NCBI GenBank assembly: GCA_001673575.1
Contig: LZME01000115.1
Span: 18,793 to 82,792, forward strand
Length of the DNA stretch: 64,000 nucleotides
Origin: Mycolicibacter heraklionensis
Lineage (GTDB): Bacteria; Actinomycetota; Actinomycetes; Mycobacteriales; Mycobacteriaceae
Direction of reading: 5' to 3'
This document shows positions 1-8,778 of the stretch, in pieces. A program made the translations under genes and the position numbers. The notes below the pieces were generated by a model. It was given only the letters and a program-made list of their open reading frames with translations. It did not search any database and was not told the DNA's origin. Numbering within the stretch: the stretch's first letter is position 1; the number at the start of each line of letters is the position of its first letter.

Positions 1-1182
1 CTCGTAGAACAGGTGCCGCAGCTCCATCCGGGCGACGTGGGTGCCCAGGCAGTAATGCGCGCCGCCGCCGCCGAAGCCCAGGTGCGGGTTGGTGGTGCGG
101 GTGAGGTCGAACTCATGCGGCCGGTCGAACACCGACTCGTCGCGGTTGGCCGAGCAGTAGTACAGCGCCACCTTCTCGCCGGCTTTGATCTCGGTCCCGG
201 CGACCTCGGTGTCCACCACCGCGTGGCGGGCGAAGGCGAGTACCGGTGTCGCCCAGCGCACGAATTCCTCGACCGCCCCGCCGATCCGATTGTCGTAGTC
301 GTCCAGCAGCCAGGCGCGCTGCTCGGGATGTTCGACGAGGGCCTTGAATGCGTGCGTGGTGGCCTGCTTGGTGGTGTCGTTGCCCGCCGAACCCAGCAGC
401 ACCATGAAGGAGCCGAGCTCTTCGTCGGTGAGACGGTGGCCGTCGACCTCGGCATTGACCAACTCGGTCATCAGGTCATCGTGCGGTTCGGCGCGGCGGC
501 GCTGCGCCAGTTCGACGCCGGAGCCGGCCAGCACGCCCAGCTGCGTCATGACGTGCACCGCCCGCTCCTCCAGCGAGGCGTACTCCTCGTCGCTGCCGCT
601 GAACAGGCATTCGGCGGCGTAGGCGACCTTCTGCTGTTCGGCCGTGTCGATGCCGATCATGTCGGAGACGGTGCGCATCGGCAGTTGGCCGGAACAGCTT
701 GCGACGAAGTCGATCTGGTCGCCGCTGCGCAATTGGGCCAACAGGTCGTCGACGATGCTGCGGGAGTTGGCCTTGATCTGATCTTCGATGCGTCGGACCT
801 GCCGCGGTGTGAAGCCCGAACTGATGAGCTTGCGGTACCGGGTGTGCTCCGGCGGGTCCATCGCCAGAAAGAACGTCATATTGCGCTGGATCTCGGCCGG
901 CATCGGGTCGACGCTGACGCCTTCGCGGGAACAGAACAGCTCTTCGTGCTGGCTGATGAACTTGACGTCGGCGTGCCGGGTTGCCGCCCAGTAGCCGGTC
1001 TCCTGGTGCGGGAACACGGCGTCCATCGGCCGGTGCCAGGTCAGGCCCGGTTCGCTGCGCAGCGTCGCGAATGTCTCGTCCCGGGTCCGGAAATCTTTGC
1101 CCCAGAACTCCGTTTCAGAGATGTCGAGGCGGTGGTAAGGGTGCGGGGAAATCGGTGCGGCGGGTGACGAATCGATTGTCAT
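1..1182 (-). CDS. Cytochrome P450, C-terminus cut by window edge
   Basis: Haem-thiolate monooxygenase reading leftward; the first 394 codons are present and the gene runs off the left edge. The I-helix oxygen-activation motif GSAGNDTT, an ExxR-type segment (VEEFVRWATPV) and the haem-ligand loop FGGGGAHYCLG are all visible, so only the last few dozen residues are missing. ATG at 1182 follows an AGGAAACC stretch. The N-terminal half has the LAMDPPEHTRYRKL segment typical of soluble actinobacterial P450s, and there is no membrane anchor. It is divergent from the dehydrogenase at 1310. P450 plus aldehyde dehydrogenase plus acyl-CoA ligase nearby suggests hydroxylation of a hydrophobic substrate for breakdown (inference). 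The CYP family number cannot be assigned from sequence alone. Confidence 0.93.
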   Translation of the reverse strand, partial: MTIDSSPAAPISPHPYHRLDISETEFWGKDFRTRDETFATLRSEPGLTWHRPMDAVFPHQETGYWAATRHADVKFISQHEELFCSREGVSVDPMPAEIQRNMTFFLAMDPPEHTRYRKLISSGFTPRQVRRIEDQIKANSRSIVDDLLAQLRSGDQIDFVASCSGQLPMRTVSDMIGIDTAEQQKVAYAAECLFSGSDEEYASLEERAVHVMTQLGVLAGSGVELAQRRRAEPHDDLMTELVNAEVDGHRLTDEELGSFMVLLGSAGNDTTKQATTHAFKALVEHPEQRAWLLDDYDNRIGGAVEEFVRWATPVLAFARHAVVDTEVAGTEIKAGEKVALYYCSANRDESVFDRPHEFDLTRTTNPHLGFGGGGAHYCLGTHVARMELRHLFYE

Positions 1183-1217
1183 GGTTTCCTCTCGGAAGGT
1201 TGTTCCCCGAAAAGTCG

Positions 1218-1234
1218 ACAGTAAGCACGACTGT
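1218..1234. promoter_or_regulatory. Possible operator in divergent P450/dehydrogenase region
   Basis: ACAGT (1218-1222) and ACTGT (1230-1234) form a short inverted repeat with a 7-nt spacer. Read on the minus strand the same stretch holds two direct TTAC(A/T)GT copies 12 nt apart. It lies between the start codons at 1182 and 1310, where a shared regulator site would be expected. The arms are short, so this is only a candidate. Confidence 0.25.
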
Positions 1235-1309
1235 AACGAATTCAGCGCCCACGGACAATGCTACGGTTGCCCTTACCGGATAGCCGAAAGCTGCCTTGAG
1301 GAGCCGAGA

Positions 1310-2128
1310 ATGAGCACAACGGGCCAGGTCGTCGGATTCGTGGGAGCCGGCCAGATGGGTGAACCGATGGTCGTGCGCCTGGTCGCCGCCGGGCATCGCG
1401 TTCAGGTCTACGCCCGACGGCCCGAGGTGCGTGAACGGCTCGCGGCCGCCGGCGCGGTGCCAGTGGAGTCAATCGCCGCGGCCGCCCGCGATGCCGGCGT
1501 CGTGATCAGCTGCCTGTTCTCCGACGCGCAACTGCTCGAGGTCGCCGCCGGCGCCGACGGCTTGCTGGCCAATGCCGACTCCAGCACAGTCGTGGTGTCG
1601 CACACCACCGGGACGGTGAGCACGCTGACCAAACTGGCGGCGGAGTTCCCGAACGGCCCGGCGCTGGTGGACGCTCCGGTCAGTGGCGGCGCTCATGACA
1701 TCGAGGCCGGCAGGCTGACGGTGCTGCTCGGCGGTTCCGACGACGCGGTGGCCCGCACGCAGCCGGTCTTGGCGGCCTACGCCGACCCGGTGATCCTTAC
1801 CGGGGGACTGGGCACCGCGCTCAACCTCAAGCTGATCAACAACGTGCTGTTCGCCGCCAATGCGCAACTGGTCGCCGCCGCGGTCGAGCTGGGCAAGAGC
1901 CTCGGCGTGCGCGATACCAGCCTGTTCGAGGCGTTGGCGCAGTGCAGTGGCGGCAGCCGGGCCGCGGGGTACGTGCAATCGGCCGGTGGGGTGGACAGCT
2001 TCGCCAAAGTCGTTGCGCCCTTTATGCGCAAGGACGTGGCGGCCTGTATCGAGGCCGCTGCCGACCGTGGCGTGGAACTGGGCCAGCTGCAGACCGTGGC
2101 CCAAAACGGGCCGCTGGATCTGTCGTGA
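1310..2128 (+). CDS. 3-hydroxyisobutyrate dehydrogenase family oxidoreductase
   Basis: NAD(P)-dependent beta-hydroxyacid dehydrogenase of 272 residues, close to the family length. The dinucleotide-binding motif GFVGAGQMGEPM is at the N-terminus, the substrate-binding APVSGG segment is near residue 120, and the catalytic lysine lies in NLKLINN. ATG 1310 is chosen because it is preceded by GAGGAGCCGAGA and starts just ahead of the Rossmann motif; an in-frame extension to 1181 would overlap the divergent P450 start. Its stop overlaps the GTG of the aldehyde dehydrogenase (GTGA), so the two are translationally coupled. Related enzymes reduce or oxidise 3-hydroxyacids and other semialdehydes; the substrate here is unknown. 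Confidence 0.88.
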   Translation: MSTTGQVVGFVGAGQMGEPMVVRLVAAGHRVQVYARRPEVRERLAAAGAVPVESIAAAARDAGVVISCLFSDAQLLEVAAGADGLLANADSSTVVVSHTTGTVSTLTKLAAEFPNGPALVDAPVSGGAHDIEAGRLTVLLGGSDDAVARTQPVLAAYADPVILTGGLGTALNLKLINNVLFAANAQLVAAAVELGKSLGVRDTSLFEALAQCSGGSRAAGYVQSAGGVDSFAKVVAPFMRKDVAACIEAAADRGVELGQLQTVAQNGPLDLS

Positions 2129-3582
2129 CCGCCGAGCTGGCGCGTCTGCTGGAGAAGCAGCGGCGATCCTTCGTCGACGACGGGCCGCCGGGTGCCGCGG
2201 TCCGGCGCAACCGCATCGATCGGTTGCTGGCGATGGTGCTGGACAACGTCGACGCGTTCACCGAGGCGATGGCGCAAGATTTCGGAACCCGGTCGCGGGC
2301 GGCCTCACTGGCCACCGAGATGATCGGCATCGTCCCCGTGGTCCAGCACACCAGATCGCATGTCCGGCAATGGATGCGTCCCAGCAGGCTGCTGCGTGCA
2401 GCCCGGCTGGTCGGGTTGCGTGCCGAGGTGCGGCCCAGTCCGCTCGGCGTGGTGGGCATCATCGGGCCATGGAATTTCCCGCTGCAACTGGTGGTGGTGC
2501 CGGCGGCGGCAGCCTTCGCGGCGGGCAATCGGGTGATGGTCAAGATGTCCGAGATCACTTCGCACACCGCCGAGCTGATGGCGCACCTGGCACCGAAGTA
2601 CTTCGACGAGAACGAGTTCGCCGTCGTCACCGGTGGCGCCGATGTGGCGGCCGCGTTCGCCGGGCTGCCGTTCGATCACGTCTTCTTCACCGGCTCACCG
2701 TCGGTGGGTGCGTTGGTGCAGCGCGCCGCCGCGGACAACCTGGTCCCGGTGACCTTGGAACTGGGCGGGAAGAACCCCGTCGTGGTGGCGCCCGGCGCCG
2801 ACATCGCGCGATCGGCGCAGCGGATCGCGGCGGCCCGCATGGTCAACGGCGGTCAGGTCTGCGTGTGCCCGGACTATGTCCTGGTGCCCGAGCGCGACAT
2901 GGAGGCATTCGTCGATGTCGCCCGGAGAACGTTGCGAGACATGTTCCCGACGATCCTGACCAATGGCGATTACTGCTCAATTGTCAACGAAGCCAACTTC
3001 GACCGGGTGCTGGGTCTGATCGACGACGCGCGCGACCGCGGTGCCGTGGTAGAGACCGTCGCGCCCGACGGGGAGGCGTTGCCGGATCGCGGTTCCCGCA
3101 AGATCGCCCCCACCCTGGTGCGCGGAGTCGATGCGTCCATGCGCATTTCCGACGAGGAGATCTTCGGTCCGGTGCTGATGGTGCAGGGCTATAGCACCCT
3201 CGACGAAGCGATCGAGACGATCAACGCGCGTCCCGCTCCGCTGGTCGCCTACTGGTTCGGTCCGGGCGGCAAGAGCTTCCGGTCCTTCGTGCAGCGCACC
3301 CGAAGCGGCGGAGTGGCCCGTAACGACTTTGCGGCACAGATGATTCCATCGGGGGCCCCGTTCGGCGGGGTGGGCCGCAGCGGCATGGGCGCCTACCACG
3401 GCAAGGCCGGCTTCGACGCGTTCAGCCACTACCGGACCGTGGTGGGCTCCGACCTGCCGTTCAGCATGACCGGCAGTGCGGCACCGCCGTTTCGACCCGC
3501 GATGCGCTTCTACGCCGACGCGATGCTGCGCTCGGCGCGCAATCGGACTCGCCGCCGGATCACACGCGGCCGGCGACACTAG
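2125..3582 (+). CDS. NAD(P)-dependent aldehyde dehydrogenase
   Basis: Oxidises an aldehyde to a carboxylic acid. It has 485 residues from the GTG at 2125, which overlaps the preceding stop by four bases. IGPWNFPLQL is the cofactor-site signature, Glu212 in VTLELGGKNPV is the general base, and Cys246 in GGQVCVCPDYV is the catalytic nucleophile. The compact length and the WNFPLQL/VCPDYVLVPE pattern are closest to class 3 or coniferyl-aldehyde-dehydrogenase-like members. It converges on the acyl-CoA synthetase at 3579 and the two stop codons overlap. Acting after the upstream dehydrogenase or a P450-made alcohol is plausible but inferred. Confidence 0.93.
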   Translation: MTAELARLLEKQRRSFVDDGPPGAAVRRNRIDRLLAMVLDNVDAFTEAMAQDFGTRSRAASLATEMIGIVPVVQHTRSHVRQWMRPSRLLRAARLVGLRAEVRPSPLGVVGIIGPWNFPLQLVVVPAAAAFAAGNRVMVKMSEITSHTAELMAHLAPKYFDENEFAVVTGGADVAAAFAGLPFDHVFFTGSPSVGALVQRAAADNLVPVTLELGGKNPVVVAPGADIARSAQRIAAARMVNGGQVCVCPDYVLVPERDMEAFVDVARRTLRDMFPTILTNGDYCSIVNEANFDRVLGLIDDARDRGAVVETVAPDGEALPDRGSRKIAPTLVRGVDASMRISDEEIFGPVLMVQGYSTLDEAIETINARPAPLVAYWFGPGGKSFRSFVQRTRSGGVARNDFAAQMIPSGAPFGGVGRSGMGAYHGKAGFDAFSHYRTVVGSDLPFSMTGSAAPPFRPAMRFYADAMLRSARNRTRRRITRGRRH

Positions 3583-5228
3583 CCCTGCTCGGCCTGTTCG
3601 CGCGCCCACCGGTAGTCGGCCTTGCCGGCCGGGCTGCGCACGATCGTCGACCGGAACACGACTGCCTTCGGCAGCTTGTAGCGGGCCAGCGACCCGCCGG
3701 CATGCTCGATGAGTTCGGCGGCCGTGACGGCTGCGTCCTCGGCGAGGGCCACCACGGCCACCACCTCCTGGCCCCAGCGTTCGCTAGGCCGGCCGGCGAC
3801 CACCACGTCGACGACACCCGGATGTGAGGCGAGGGCTGTCTCGACTTCCTCGGCGAAGATCTTCTCCCCGCCGGAGTTGATTGTCACCGAATCCCGGCCG
3901 AGCAGCTCGATCGAACCGTCGTCCAGGTGCCGGGCCCGGTCGCCGGGAACGGCGAAGCGCGCCCCGTCGATCACCGGGAACGTCGCGGCCGTCTTGGTCG
4001 CATCACCCTTGTAGCCCAGCGGGACGTAGCCGCGCTGGCCGAGCCAGCCCAGGCCGTCGTGCCCGGGCTGCAGCACGGCGCCAAGGTCCTCGGCGACCAC
4101 GCAGGTGTCCGGCCCGCCGGCGAAAGTTCCGGTGGAGACGGCACCCGAGGTCGACATGTGACGCATCTGGGCGCCGGTCTCCGACGAGCCGACCCCGTCG
4201 ATCACCATTGCGCCAGGCAGGGTCTCGACGATCTGCTGCTTGACATATGGCGTCAACAGGGCGCCGCCGTTGGCCACCACCAGCAGCGACGACACGTCGG
4301 CGCTGCCGTTGCGGATCGCATCCAGCAGCGGTCGGGCCATCGCGTCGCCGACCACGGTCACCGACATCACCTTCTCCCGCTCAATGGCGCGTACCACGTC
4401 ATCGGCGTCGAAATGGTCCACAACCGAAGGGAAGACCAGGGTTTGGCCGGTGTTGATCGCGGTCATCACGGCCCACTGCGCGGCGCCGTGGATCAGCGGC
4501 GGCAGGATCATCAGCTTGATCCCCGGGTTCGCCCCGGCCGGCCCCACGATGTCGTCGATGGAGCTGACCTCTTCGGCGGTCATCAGATTGCGGCCGCCGA
4601 ACGAGCCCATGAAGATGTCGTGCTGACGCCAGAGCACGCCCTTGGGCATCCCGGTGGTGCCGCCGGTGTAGAGCACATACAGGTCGTCGGGCGAGGGTTG
4701 CACCGGTGGCGGCTCCGGGGAACTTTCCGCCAGCACCGTCTCGTAGTCGACCGCCCCGTCGAGCAGGGCGTTGCCGGAGTCGTCGGCGATCTGGATCAGC
4801 ACCTTGAGCTGGGGGAGCTCCGGGAGTACTTCGGCCAGGGTGGGGGCGAACGCGGCGTGATACACCAGCGCGGTGGCGCCGGAATCGGCCAGCAGGTAGG
4901 CCAATTCCTTGCGCACGTAGCGGTAGTTGACGTTGAAGGGTGCGACTCGGGCCCGGAAGCTGCCCAGCAGGGTCTCGACGAATTCGTTGCCGTTGTAGGC
5001 GTAGATCCCCAACAGATCCTGGCCGGTCTCGTGTGCAGCCAGGTCCGCCCGCGGCGTGTGGCAGCCCAGCCCGCGGGAGTGCAGGTAGGACGCCAGCCGG
5101 TTGGATCGCTCGAGGACCTGCGCATAGGTGTAGCGCCGGTCGCCCTGGATGATCATGTCGCGGTCAGGAATCGCCGCGGCCACGGCGTCGGTGACCTCCG
5201 GCACGGTGAACTGGGTCAGGGTTGCCAC
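3579..5228 (-). CDS. Acyl-CoA synthetase (AMP-forming, FadD-type)
   Basis: Activates a carboxylic acid with ATP to an acyl-adenylate and then an acyl-CoA; 549 residues. The P-loop-like YTGGTTGMPKGV (A3 motif), the GVGSSETG segment and the C-terminal catalytic lysine in RSPAGKADYRWA are all present. The start at 5228 lies 13 nt inside the 3' end of the isochorismatase-like gene, so synthetase, isochorismatase-like protein and Rieske oxygenase form one leftward operon (6840 to 3579). Many mycobacterial FadD paralogues activate steroid side chains or fatty acids. The chain-length class cannot be told from sequence. Confidence 0.93.
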   Translation of the reverse strand: MATLTQFTVPEVTDAVAAAIPDRDMIIQGDRRYTYAQVLERSNRLASYLHSRGLGCHTPRADLAAHETGQDLLGIYAYNGNEFVETLLGSFRARVAPFNVNYRYVRKELAYLLADSGATALVYHAAFAPTLAEVLPELPQLKVLIQIADDSGNALLDGAVDYETVLAESSPEPPPVQPSPDDLYVLYTGGTTGMPKGVLWRQHDIFMGSFGGRNLMTAEEVSSIDDIVGPAGANPGIKLMILPPLIHGAAQWAVMTAINTGQTLVFPSVVDHFDADDVVRAIEREKVMSVTVVGDAMARPLLDAIRNGSADVSSLLVVANGGALLTPYVKQQIVETLPGAMVIDGVGSSETGAQMRHMSTSGAVSTGTFAGGPDTCVVAEDLGAVLQPGHDGLGWLGQRGYVPLGYKGDATKTAATFPVIDGARFAVPGDRARHLDDGSIELLGRDSVTINSGGEKIFAEEVETALASHPGVVDVVVAGRPSERWGQEVVAVVALAEDAAVTAAELIEHAGGSLARYKLPKAVVFRSTIVRSPAGKADYRWAREQAEQG

Positions 5229-5833
5229 GTGTCCATCAGCTCCTGTGTGGTGGTGATCGTCGCCAGCAGCGACAGCGTGTTGTCGATGATGGCAGCACCG
5301 TACTCGGCCGGGACACCGGCCACCGCGTCGCGGGGCACCACCACGCGGTAGGCGGCGTTGACCGCGTCCATGACCAGGTTGGGGATGGCGACGTTCAGCG
5401 AGACCCCCACCGCGACAACGGTGGATATTCCCAGGTTGCGCAGGACTGCATCCAGATCGGTTCCGCCCATCGGCCCGAGGCCGTGGTAGCGACTGAGTAC
5501 CAGGTCAGAGGGCTCCGGCCCGAATTCGGGCAGCAGGGTGGCGCCGGCGCTGCCCGGATCGATGCGCACCGTGCGGCGGCCGGCGGAAAACAGCCGTGCG
5601 TTGTGGTTGGAGCCCAAGCCGTCCGGGCGACGGTGCACCAGGCAGTGCACCACCGCAACGCCGGCCGACCGCGCCGCAGGCAGCAGCCGGCCGATGTTGG
5701 GCAAAGCCTCACGGCGCGCCTCGTCGGCGAGGGCCGCCAAGCCGGCGTCGGGTCCCACCACCGCGCCCTGCAGTTCCTGGGTGATGAGTGCGGTGTGTGC
5801 AGGCGCTACCAGATCCGCCAGCGCGGGGGTCAT
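5216..5833 (-). CDS. Isochorismatase-fold protein with substituted catalytic triad
   Basis: 205 residues with the cysteine-hydrolase (isochorismatase-like) fold: a first strand ALITQELQG, a middle segment with RYHGLGPMGGTDLD, and a last core GVSLNVAIPNLVMDA. By alignment to the family pattern the usual Asp-Lys-Cys triad falls on Glu20, Arg115 and Ala149, so the nucleophile is missing. Either the protein is not a classical hydrolase or it has a structural or binding role. ATG 5833 overlaps the stop of the Rieske gene (ATGA), which decides the start over an upstream in-frame ATG at 5881. It overlaps the acyl-CoA synthetase by 13 nt downstream. Confidence 0.82.
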   Translation of the reverse strand: MTPALADLVAPAHTALITQELQGAVVGPDAGLAALADEARREALPNIGRLLPAARSAGVAVVHCLVHRRPDGLGSNHNARLFSAGRRTVRIDPGSAGATLLPEFGPEPSDLVLSRYHGLGPMGGTDLDAVLRNLGISTVVAVGVSLNVAIPNLVMDAVNAAYRVVVPRDAVAGVPAEYGAAIIDNTLSLLATITTTQELMDTWQP

Positions 5834-6840
5834 GTCAAGACGGGCTCGGTGGGCGGCACATCGTAAAACTGTGTCGCCCATTTCCGCAGCGTCATAAACG
5901 GTTTCGCGTCGACCTTGGACAGTGCCGGATTCTGGATGTAGCGCTGGTAGCGCCAGATACCCAGGTCGTCTTCGACGGTGGTCAGGAACTGCTTCTCGAC
6001 CCGCGTGCGCACGTCATCCGGCGGCGCATCGGAGTCATCCCCGGGAATCCGTGGCCACCAGATCGAATAGAACAGGTCTGAGTGGCCTTCGTCGACCGGG
6101 GTGCAGGTGAAGATCAGCCGGTGCTGCTGCACGCCCTCGAAGATGCTGATCGCCCCGCCGAGCCCGAACAGATGGCTGTGGAAGCGCAACGCCATCTGTT
6201 CCGGGTCGTCGGCGCGTTCGTCGGGCCAGCCCGCGACGAACTGCCACTCCTGGTCGGCCATCTTCCAATCGAGCACCCTCGGTGTCACCGTCGCATGGTG
6301 CACGTACTGGAAATGTGCACTGTCAGCGGCATTCTCGGCGACGATCTGCGGGTGGACCGGTTCGCCCTGAAGGCGTCGGGAGAACTCCGGGTAGGCGCGG
6401 TAGTAGTCCTGCGGACCTGCGGTGAACTGGGGAAACTTGCCGAAGATGTCGGGCATCTCCCAGTGGGGTTCGGCGCCGTCGGGATGGTGCCATGCGAATA
6501 CGCAGCCGTGCTGCTCGCGAACCGGGTAAACCCGCAGGCGCAACGCCTTGTTCGGCCGGTCCGGCTGATAGGGGATGAACTTGTTGCAGCCGTCGGGGCC
6601 CCACTGCCAGCCGTGGAAGGGGCACTCGACGCGGTCTTCGACCACCGTGCCGCCGTGGCCGAGGTGGGCGCCCATGTGCTTGCAGTGCGCCTCCATCACA
6701 TGCAGTTCGCCGCCGACGTCGCGGTAGGCGACCAGGTCCTCGCCGAAGTAGTGCAGGGCACGGGTCGTTCCGGTGGCGAACTCCGGTGACCAGCCGATCA
6801 TGAACCAGCCGGTGACCTTCCAGGTGAACGGAACGTTCAT
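5830..6840 (-). CDS. Rieske non-haem iron oxygenase, terminal oxygenase component
   Basis: 336-residue ring- or steroid-hydroxylating type oxygenase. The Rieske [2Fe-2S] ligands are Cys53/His55 (HCKHMGAH) and Cys73/His76 (CPFHGW). The mononuclear iron site is in ENAADSAHFQYVHH (Asp173, His176, His181). The architecture matches the 3-ketosteroid 9-alpha-hydroxylase (KshA)-like group. ATG 6840 has GGGAGG just upstream (GGGAGGAAATGCG); the longer in-frame reading to 6924 lacks support and would cover the divergent promoter region. It is the first gene of a three-gene leftward operon with translational coupling to 5833. A reductase partner is not present in the window. Confidence 0.92.
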   Translation of the reverse strand: MNVPFTWKVTGWFMIGWSPEFATGTTRALHYFGEDLVAYRDVGGELHVMEAHCKHMGAHLGHGGTVVEDRVECPFHGWQWGPDGCNKFIPYQPDRPNKALRLRVYPVREQHGCVFAWHHPDGAEPHWEMPDIFGKFPQFTAGPQDYYRAYPEFSRRLQGEPVHPQIVAENAADSAHFQYVHHATVTPRVLDWKMADQEWQFVAGWPDERADDPEQMALRFHSHLFGLGGAISIFEGVQQHRLIFTCTPVDEGHSDLFYSIWWPRIPGDDSDAPPDDVRTRVEKQFLTTVEDDLGIWRYQRYIQNPALSKVDAKPFMTLRKWATQFYDVPPTEPVLT

Positions 6841-6922
6841 CGCATTTCCTCCCACAACATCCAACTGAATACCGTACCGTAAACCCATCGATAAGTGCAC
6901 CCGTGAGGAATGGAGTGTGGTC

Positions 6923-7975
6923 ATGGGCCGATCCGAGCGGGTCCTCGATGAACTGGGCTACTACCTGCTGGCCGGCGCGGGCGGGGAGGGGCCGGCCGCG
7001 CTGATGGATGAAGCCCGCCGTGGCGAGGAACTCGGGTTCGGGACCGCGTTCATCTCCGAACGCTGGAACGTCAAAGAGGCGTCGTCGCTGGTCGGGGCCG
7101 CGTGCGCGGTCACGGACCGGATGCAGATCGCCACCGCGGCAACCAATCACAACACCCGCCATCCGTTGATCACGGCGTCATGGGCGACCACCATGCACCG
7201 ACTGTCCGGGGGACGGTTCACCCTGGGCATCGGCCGCGGCGTAGCTGCCATGTACGCCGCATTCGGGATTCCGAACGTCACCACCGCGCAGATGGCCGAC
7301 TTCGCACAGGTGATGCGCCGACTCTGGCAAGGCGAGGTGATCGTGGGCCACGACGGGCCGATCGGCCGCTATCAGGTGCTGTTCTTGGACCCGGACTTCG
7401 CCGAAGTCATCCGGCTGGCGCTGGTGGCATTCGGGCCGAAGACGCTCGAGCTGGGCGGAGCCTTGTTCGACGACGTCATCCTGCACACCTACTTCACTCC
7501 GGAGACCTTGCAGCGCAGCGTGAAAACGGTGAAAGATGCCGCGGAACGAGCCGGCCGCGACCCGGCCGACGTGCGGGTGTGGTCGTGTTTCGCCACCGTG
7601 GGCGATCACCTGCCCGAAGAGCTGCGGCTGAAAAAGACCGTGGCGCGGCTGGCCACCTACCTACAGGGCTACGGCGACCTGCTGGTGCGCACCAACAACT
7701 GGGACCCGGCCGTGCTGCAGCGCTTCCGCGAGGACCCGGTGGTGACGTCGATCCCGGGCGGTATCGACCACAAGGCCACCGCCGCCCAGATCGAGCACAT
7801 CGCGACGTTGATCCCCGACGAGTGGCTGGAACCGGCGGCCACCGGTCCGGCGCGGCGCTGCGCCGAGCGCATCCGCGAGGAGTTCGGCTACGGCGCCGAC
7901 GCGGTGATCTTGCACGGGGCCACCCCTGACGAGCTGGAGCCGGTGGTCACCGCGTACCGCGACGTCGTGGGGTGA
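6923..7975 (+). CDS. F420-dependent luciferase-like (LLM class) oxidoreductase
   Basis: 350-residue TIM-barrel flavin/F420 enzyme of the bacterial luciferase superfamily. Typical features are GYYLLAGAGGEGP near the N-terminus, the AATNHNTRHPL strand and the SGGRFTLGIGRG motif that contacts the deazaflavin. ATG 6923 has GGAG at 6912-6915 with a 7-nt spacer. It is divergent from the Rieske gene and ends three bases before the stop of mftR on the opposite strand. F420-dependent enzymes often co-occur with mycofactocin genes in actinobacteria. The substrate is unknown. Confidence 0.88.
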   Translation: MGRSERVLDELGYYLLAGAGGEGPAALMDEARRGEELGFGTAFISERWNVKEASSLVGAACAVTDRMQIATAATNHNTRHPLITASWATTMHRLSGGRFTLGIGRGVAAMYAAFGIPNVTTAQMADFAQVMRRLWQGEVIVGHDGPIGRYQVLFLDPDFAEVIRLALVAFGPKTLELGGALFDDVILHTYFTPETLQRSVKTVKDAAERAGRDPADVRVWSCFATVGDHLPEELRLKKTVARLATYLQGYGDLLVRTNNWDPAVLQRFREDPVVTSIPGGIDHKATAAQIEHIATLIPDEWLEPAATGPARRCAERIREEFGYGADAVILHGATPDELEPVVTAYRDVVG

Positions 7976-7978
7976 GCG

Positions 7979-8575
7979 TCAGTCCAGGCCACCGCGGATC
8001 GCGTCGAACGCCTCGCCGAGAACCTGTGGCAACACCAGCGACTCATCGCCCAGCCAGCGTTCGTAAGCGCTGAGCGCCACCCCCAGCATCATCCACGCCA
8101 CCGTCTGCGGCCGCAGGTCGTCGGCGTCCAGACCCGCCCGGCGTGCCACGAACTCCGCGATGACGCTGCGCCAGCCGGCGTACATCGTCATCGAGTAGGC
8201 CTGCAGCTCATCGGTCTGCAGGATCACCCGCATCCGTCTGCGGTGGCGCGCGGTCTCACTTGCGTCGAAGGTGTTGAACGCCAACAGCGCCGCACGCAAC
8301 GCGTCACCGAGTGGCGCCCCGGGTTCGATACCGTCCAGCAGTTCCCGGAGCTGGTGCAGGTGCGCGTCGAAGTCGCCCCACGGGATGGCGTTCTTCGAGG
8401 CGTAGTACCGGAACACCGTGCGACGGCCGATGCCGGCGGCCTGGGCCACGTCGTCGACGCTGACCTCACCGAATCCGCGGGCGGCGAACAGGTCGATCGC
8501 CACGTCGGTGATGTGCTGCGGGGTGGTGGAGCGGCGCCGCCCGGCGCGGGGGTGCGGATCCGGCGTACCGCCCAT
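7979..8575 (-). CDS. mftR: Mycofactocin system TetR-family regulator MftR
   Basis: 198-residue TetR-family repressor: N-terminal helix-turn-helix (roughly residues 20-65, with [21 protein letters not shown]) and a C-terminal ligand-binding helical domain. It is transcribed divergently from mftA, the standard position of the mycofactocin regulator (Rv0691c in M. tuberculosis). Published work on the M. smegmatis homologue describes repression of the mft genes relieved by long-chain acyl-CoA. The 105-bp space to mftA is where its operator would lie, but no strong palindrome is obvious there. Confidence 0.93.
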   Translation of the reverse strand: MGGTPDPHPRAGRRRSTTPQHITDVAIDLFAARGFGEVSVDDVAQAAGIGRRTVFRYYASKNAIPWGDFDAHLHQLRELLDGIEPGAPLGDALRAALLAFNTFDASETARHRRRMRVILQTDELQAYSMTMYAGWRSVIAEFVARRAGLDADDLRPQTVAWMMLGVALSAYERWLGDESLVLPQVLGEAFDAIRGGLD

Positions 8576-8588
8576 CTGACAGCCCCAC

Positions 8589-8617
8589 TTCCTTTACGGC
8601 ACTCGATGCCATATTCT
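8589..8617 (+). promoter_or_regulatory. Candidate mftA promoter
   Basis: TATTCT at 8612-8617 matches the mycobacterial -10 pattern TANNNT, with a weak -35-like TTCCTT at 8589-8594 and a 17-bp spacer. Transcription would begin near 8624, giving a leader of about 57 nt. An AAAGG at about 8668-8672 serves as ribosome-binding site for mftA. Confidence 0.4.
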
Positions 8618-8680
8618 GTCCGAGATTGTGACCGACACGACAGTCCTTTGTCGAACCCGAACGTGAGAAAGGCCCGCGTC

Positions 8681-8776
8681 ATGGACCAGAACCAGCAGAA
8701 CGAGACTTCCGCCGAGATCGTCACCGAGACCCTGGTCGAAGAGGTGTCCATCGACGGCATGTGCGGCGTCTACTGA
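8681..8776 (+). CDS. mftA: Mycofactocin precursor peptide MftA
   Basis: 31-residue ribosomally made precursor ending in the invariant IDGMCGVY. The final Val-Tyr pair is oxidatively decarboxylated and cross-linked by MftC and then released by MftE to become the redox core of mycofactocin. The leader (MDQNQQNETSAEI...) is rich in Gln, Glu and Asn and is bound by MftB. ATG 8681 has an upstream AAAGG. It stops two bases before the mftB start, so translation is coupled. This gene is too short for most ORF callers and is often missed. Confidence 0.97.
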   Translation: MDQNQQNETSAEIVTETLVEEVSIDGMCGVY

Positions 8777-8778
8777 CC

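Noticed and set aside
13-1167. 384-residue plus-strand frame over the P450
   Set aside because: The minus strand encodes the P450 motifs over the same bases; the plus frame is an antisense shadow caused by GC-rich codon bias.
8761-8778. Upstream in-frame start of mftB inside mftA
   Set aside because: It would extend MftB into the MftA coding end; the ATG at 8779 gives the standard MftB length.
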